Origin: Rebecca billardiae RCC1528
Lineage: Eukaryota > Haptophyta
Assembly: GCA_965240325.2 (NCBI GenBank)
Contig: OZ251223.1
Location: forward strand, 2,232,001-2,296,000
Length of the DNA stretch: 64,000 nucleotides
Direction: 5' to 3'
The translations under genes and the position numbers were made by a program. This document shows, in pieces, positions 63,564-64,000 of the stretch (positions are counted from its first letter, which is position 1; each line of letters opens with the position of its first letter). The notes under the pieces were generated by a model. It saw nothing but the letters and a program-made list of their open reading frames with translations, did no database searches and was not told the origin of the DNA.

Positions 63564-63893
63564 TGGGCGACTATGAGGGGGGGGACGACGGCGAGGAGCG
63601 CTGATCCTGGTGTTTGTCTCTGCTGCTCGATCTGCTGCTACAGCTTGCTGACTCTGACGCCTGCCCGTTGCATACCACGTCGTTAATATATATATGCTGT
63701 CAAATGCAGCGCACAGAAAAAACCTTCGGACCACCAGGAAAACCCGAAAAGCGAATATAGAATATGTATTCAGCACTGGCGGCGTGCGCGCGTGCATCGC
63801 GCGCATCTTCCACGGCCGCCAATCAGCACGGTCCTCCCCAAGGGAGGTGCAATTGCGTTCGCGCTCTCGAGCCGAGCCGTGCGGCGAGCAGTC
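63564..63893. other. Spacer with short AT repeat; promoter of the next gene
   Basis: Contains (AT)n at about 63686-63697 and an A-rich stretch at 63714-63760. No ORF or repeat pair is visible. Confidence 0.6.
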
Positions 63894-64000
63894 ATGGGGC
63901 TTCTGCGCGCCATCTCGCTTGGCGCTCTCGTCACGTCGATTGCTGCACACGCGCCGCTCCGCTCGTCCTCGTTCGCGCGGCCCGCTGCCGTGCGCGCGAG
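63894..64000 (+). CDS. N-terminus of a signal-plus-transit-peptide protein, truncated by the window
   Basis: ATG 63894 opens MGLLRAISLGALVTSIAAHA, a signal peptide with a likely cleavage after AHA, followed by PLRSSSFARPAAVRAR, a Ser/Arg/Ala-rich transit-like segment. Such a bipartite leader marks plastid targeting in algae with secondary red plastids. Only 35 residues are inside the window, so the mature function is unknown. Confidence 0.6.
   Translation, partial: MGLLRAISLGALVTSIAAHAPLRSSSFARPAAVRA

Overview
This window looks like nuclear DNA of a GC-rich unicellular eukaryotic alga. The genes are recognisably eukaryotic: a decapping enzyme, MSH3, a SNAPc subunit, a calpain, and DCD-, MYND- and PH-domain proteins. 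Most are compact with zero to three short GT-AG introns (61-179 nt). Several products begin with a signal peptide followed by a transit-like stretch, as expected for a plastid of secondary red origin. A haptophyte is my best guess, but it is inference: no marker gene in the window settles it. A run of 100 Ns at 58642-58741 shows this is a draft assembly. All gene models come from reading the frames by eye; splice sites were inferred from frame continuity, GT-AG ends and domain continuity.

Layout. 1-6.1 kb: secreted TPR protein (runs off the left edge), PDZ-[2Fe-2S] protein, a longin-like protein and a large TPR protein. 6.3-10.7 kb: a small inverted-repeat element and a hAT-like transposase carrying a chromodomain. 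10.7-21.6 kb: no convincing gene, but an 8.5-kb inverted-repeat element (13009-21534) whose ends are tandem ~20-bp modules and which contains three nested palindromes. 22.0-23.5 kb: secreted Pro/Thr-rich protein. 26.1-28.9 kb: RING-DCD protein and the decapping enzyme DCP2. 29-31.6 kb: MITE, repeats and microsatellites. 31.6-34.7 kb: calpain with a C2 domain and a zinc-binding tail. 37.5-43.0 kb: MSH3 and an AP endonuclease. 43.3-45.9 kb: SNAPC4-like Myb/PHD protein. 47.0-49.4 kb: two unassigned genes separated by hairpins. 50.6-51.8 kb: plastid aldo-keto reductase. 52.3-54.0 kb: tandem duplication with exchanged central cassettes. 56.6-58.1 kb: myristoylated PH protein and a complex I-like small subunit. 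59.9-62.9 kb: ICMT/PEMT-like methyltransferase and an ankyrin-MYND protein. 63.0-64.0 kb: retroelement-like fragment and the start of a plastid-targeted protein.

Themes. Six gene pairs are arranged head-to-head with only about 118-295 bp between start codons, so bidirectional promoters are probably normal here. One such pair joins mismatch repair (MSH3) to base-excision repair (AP endonuclease). Most inferred introns start GTGC. Two genes (TPR at 3.8-6.1 kb, ANK-MYND at 60.7-62.9 kb) have an in-frame stop that disappears if a short intron whose length is a multiple of three is removed. The most unusual structure is the 8.5-kb foldback-like element.
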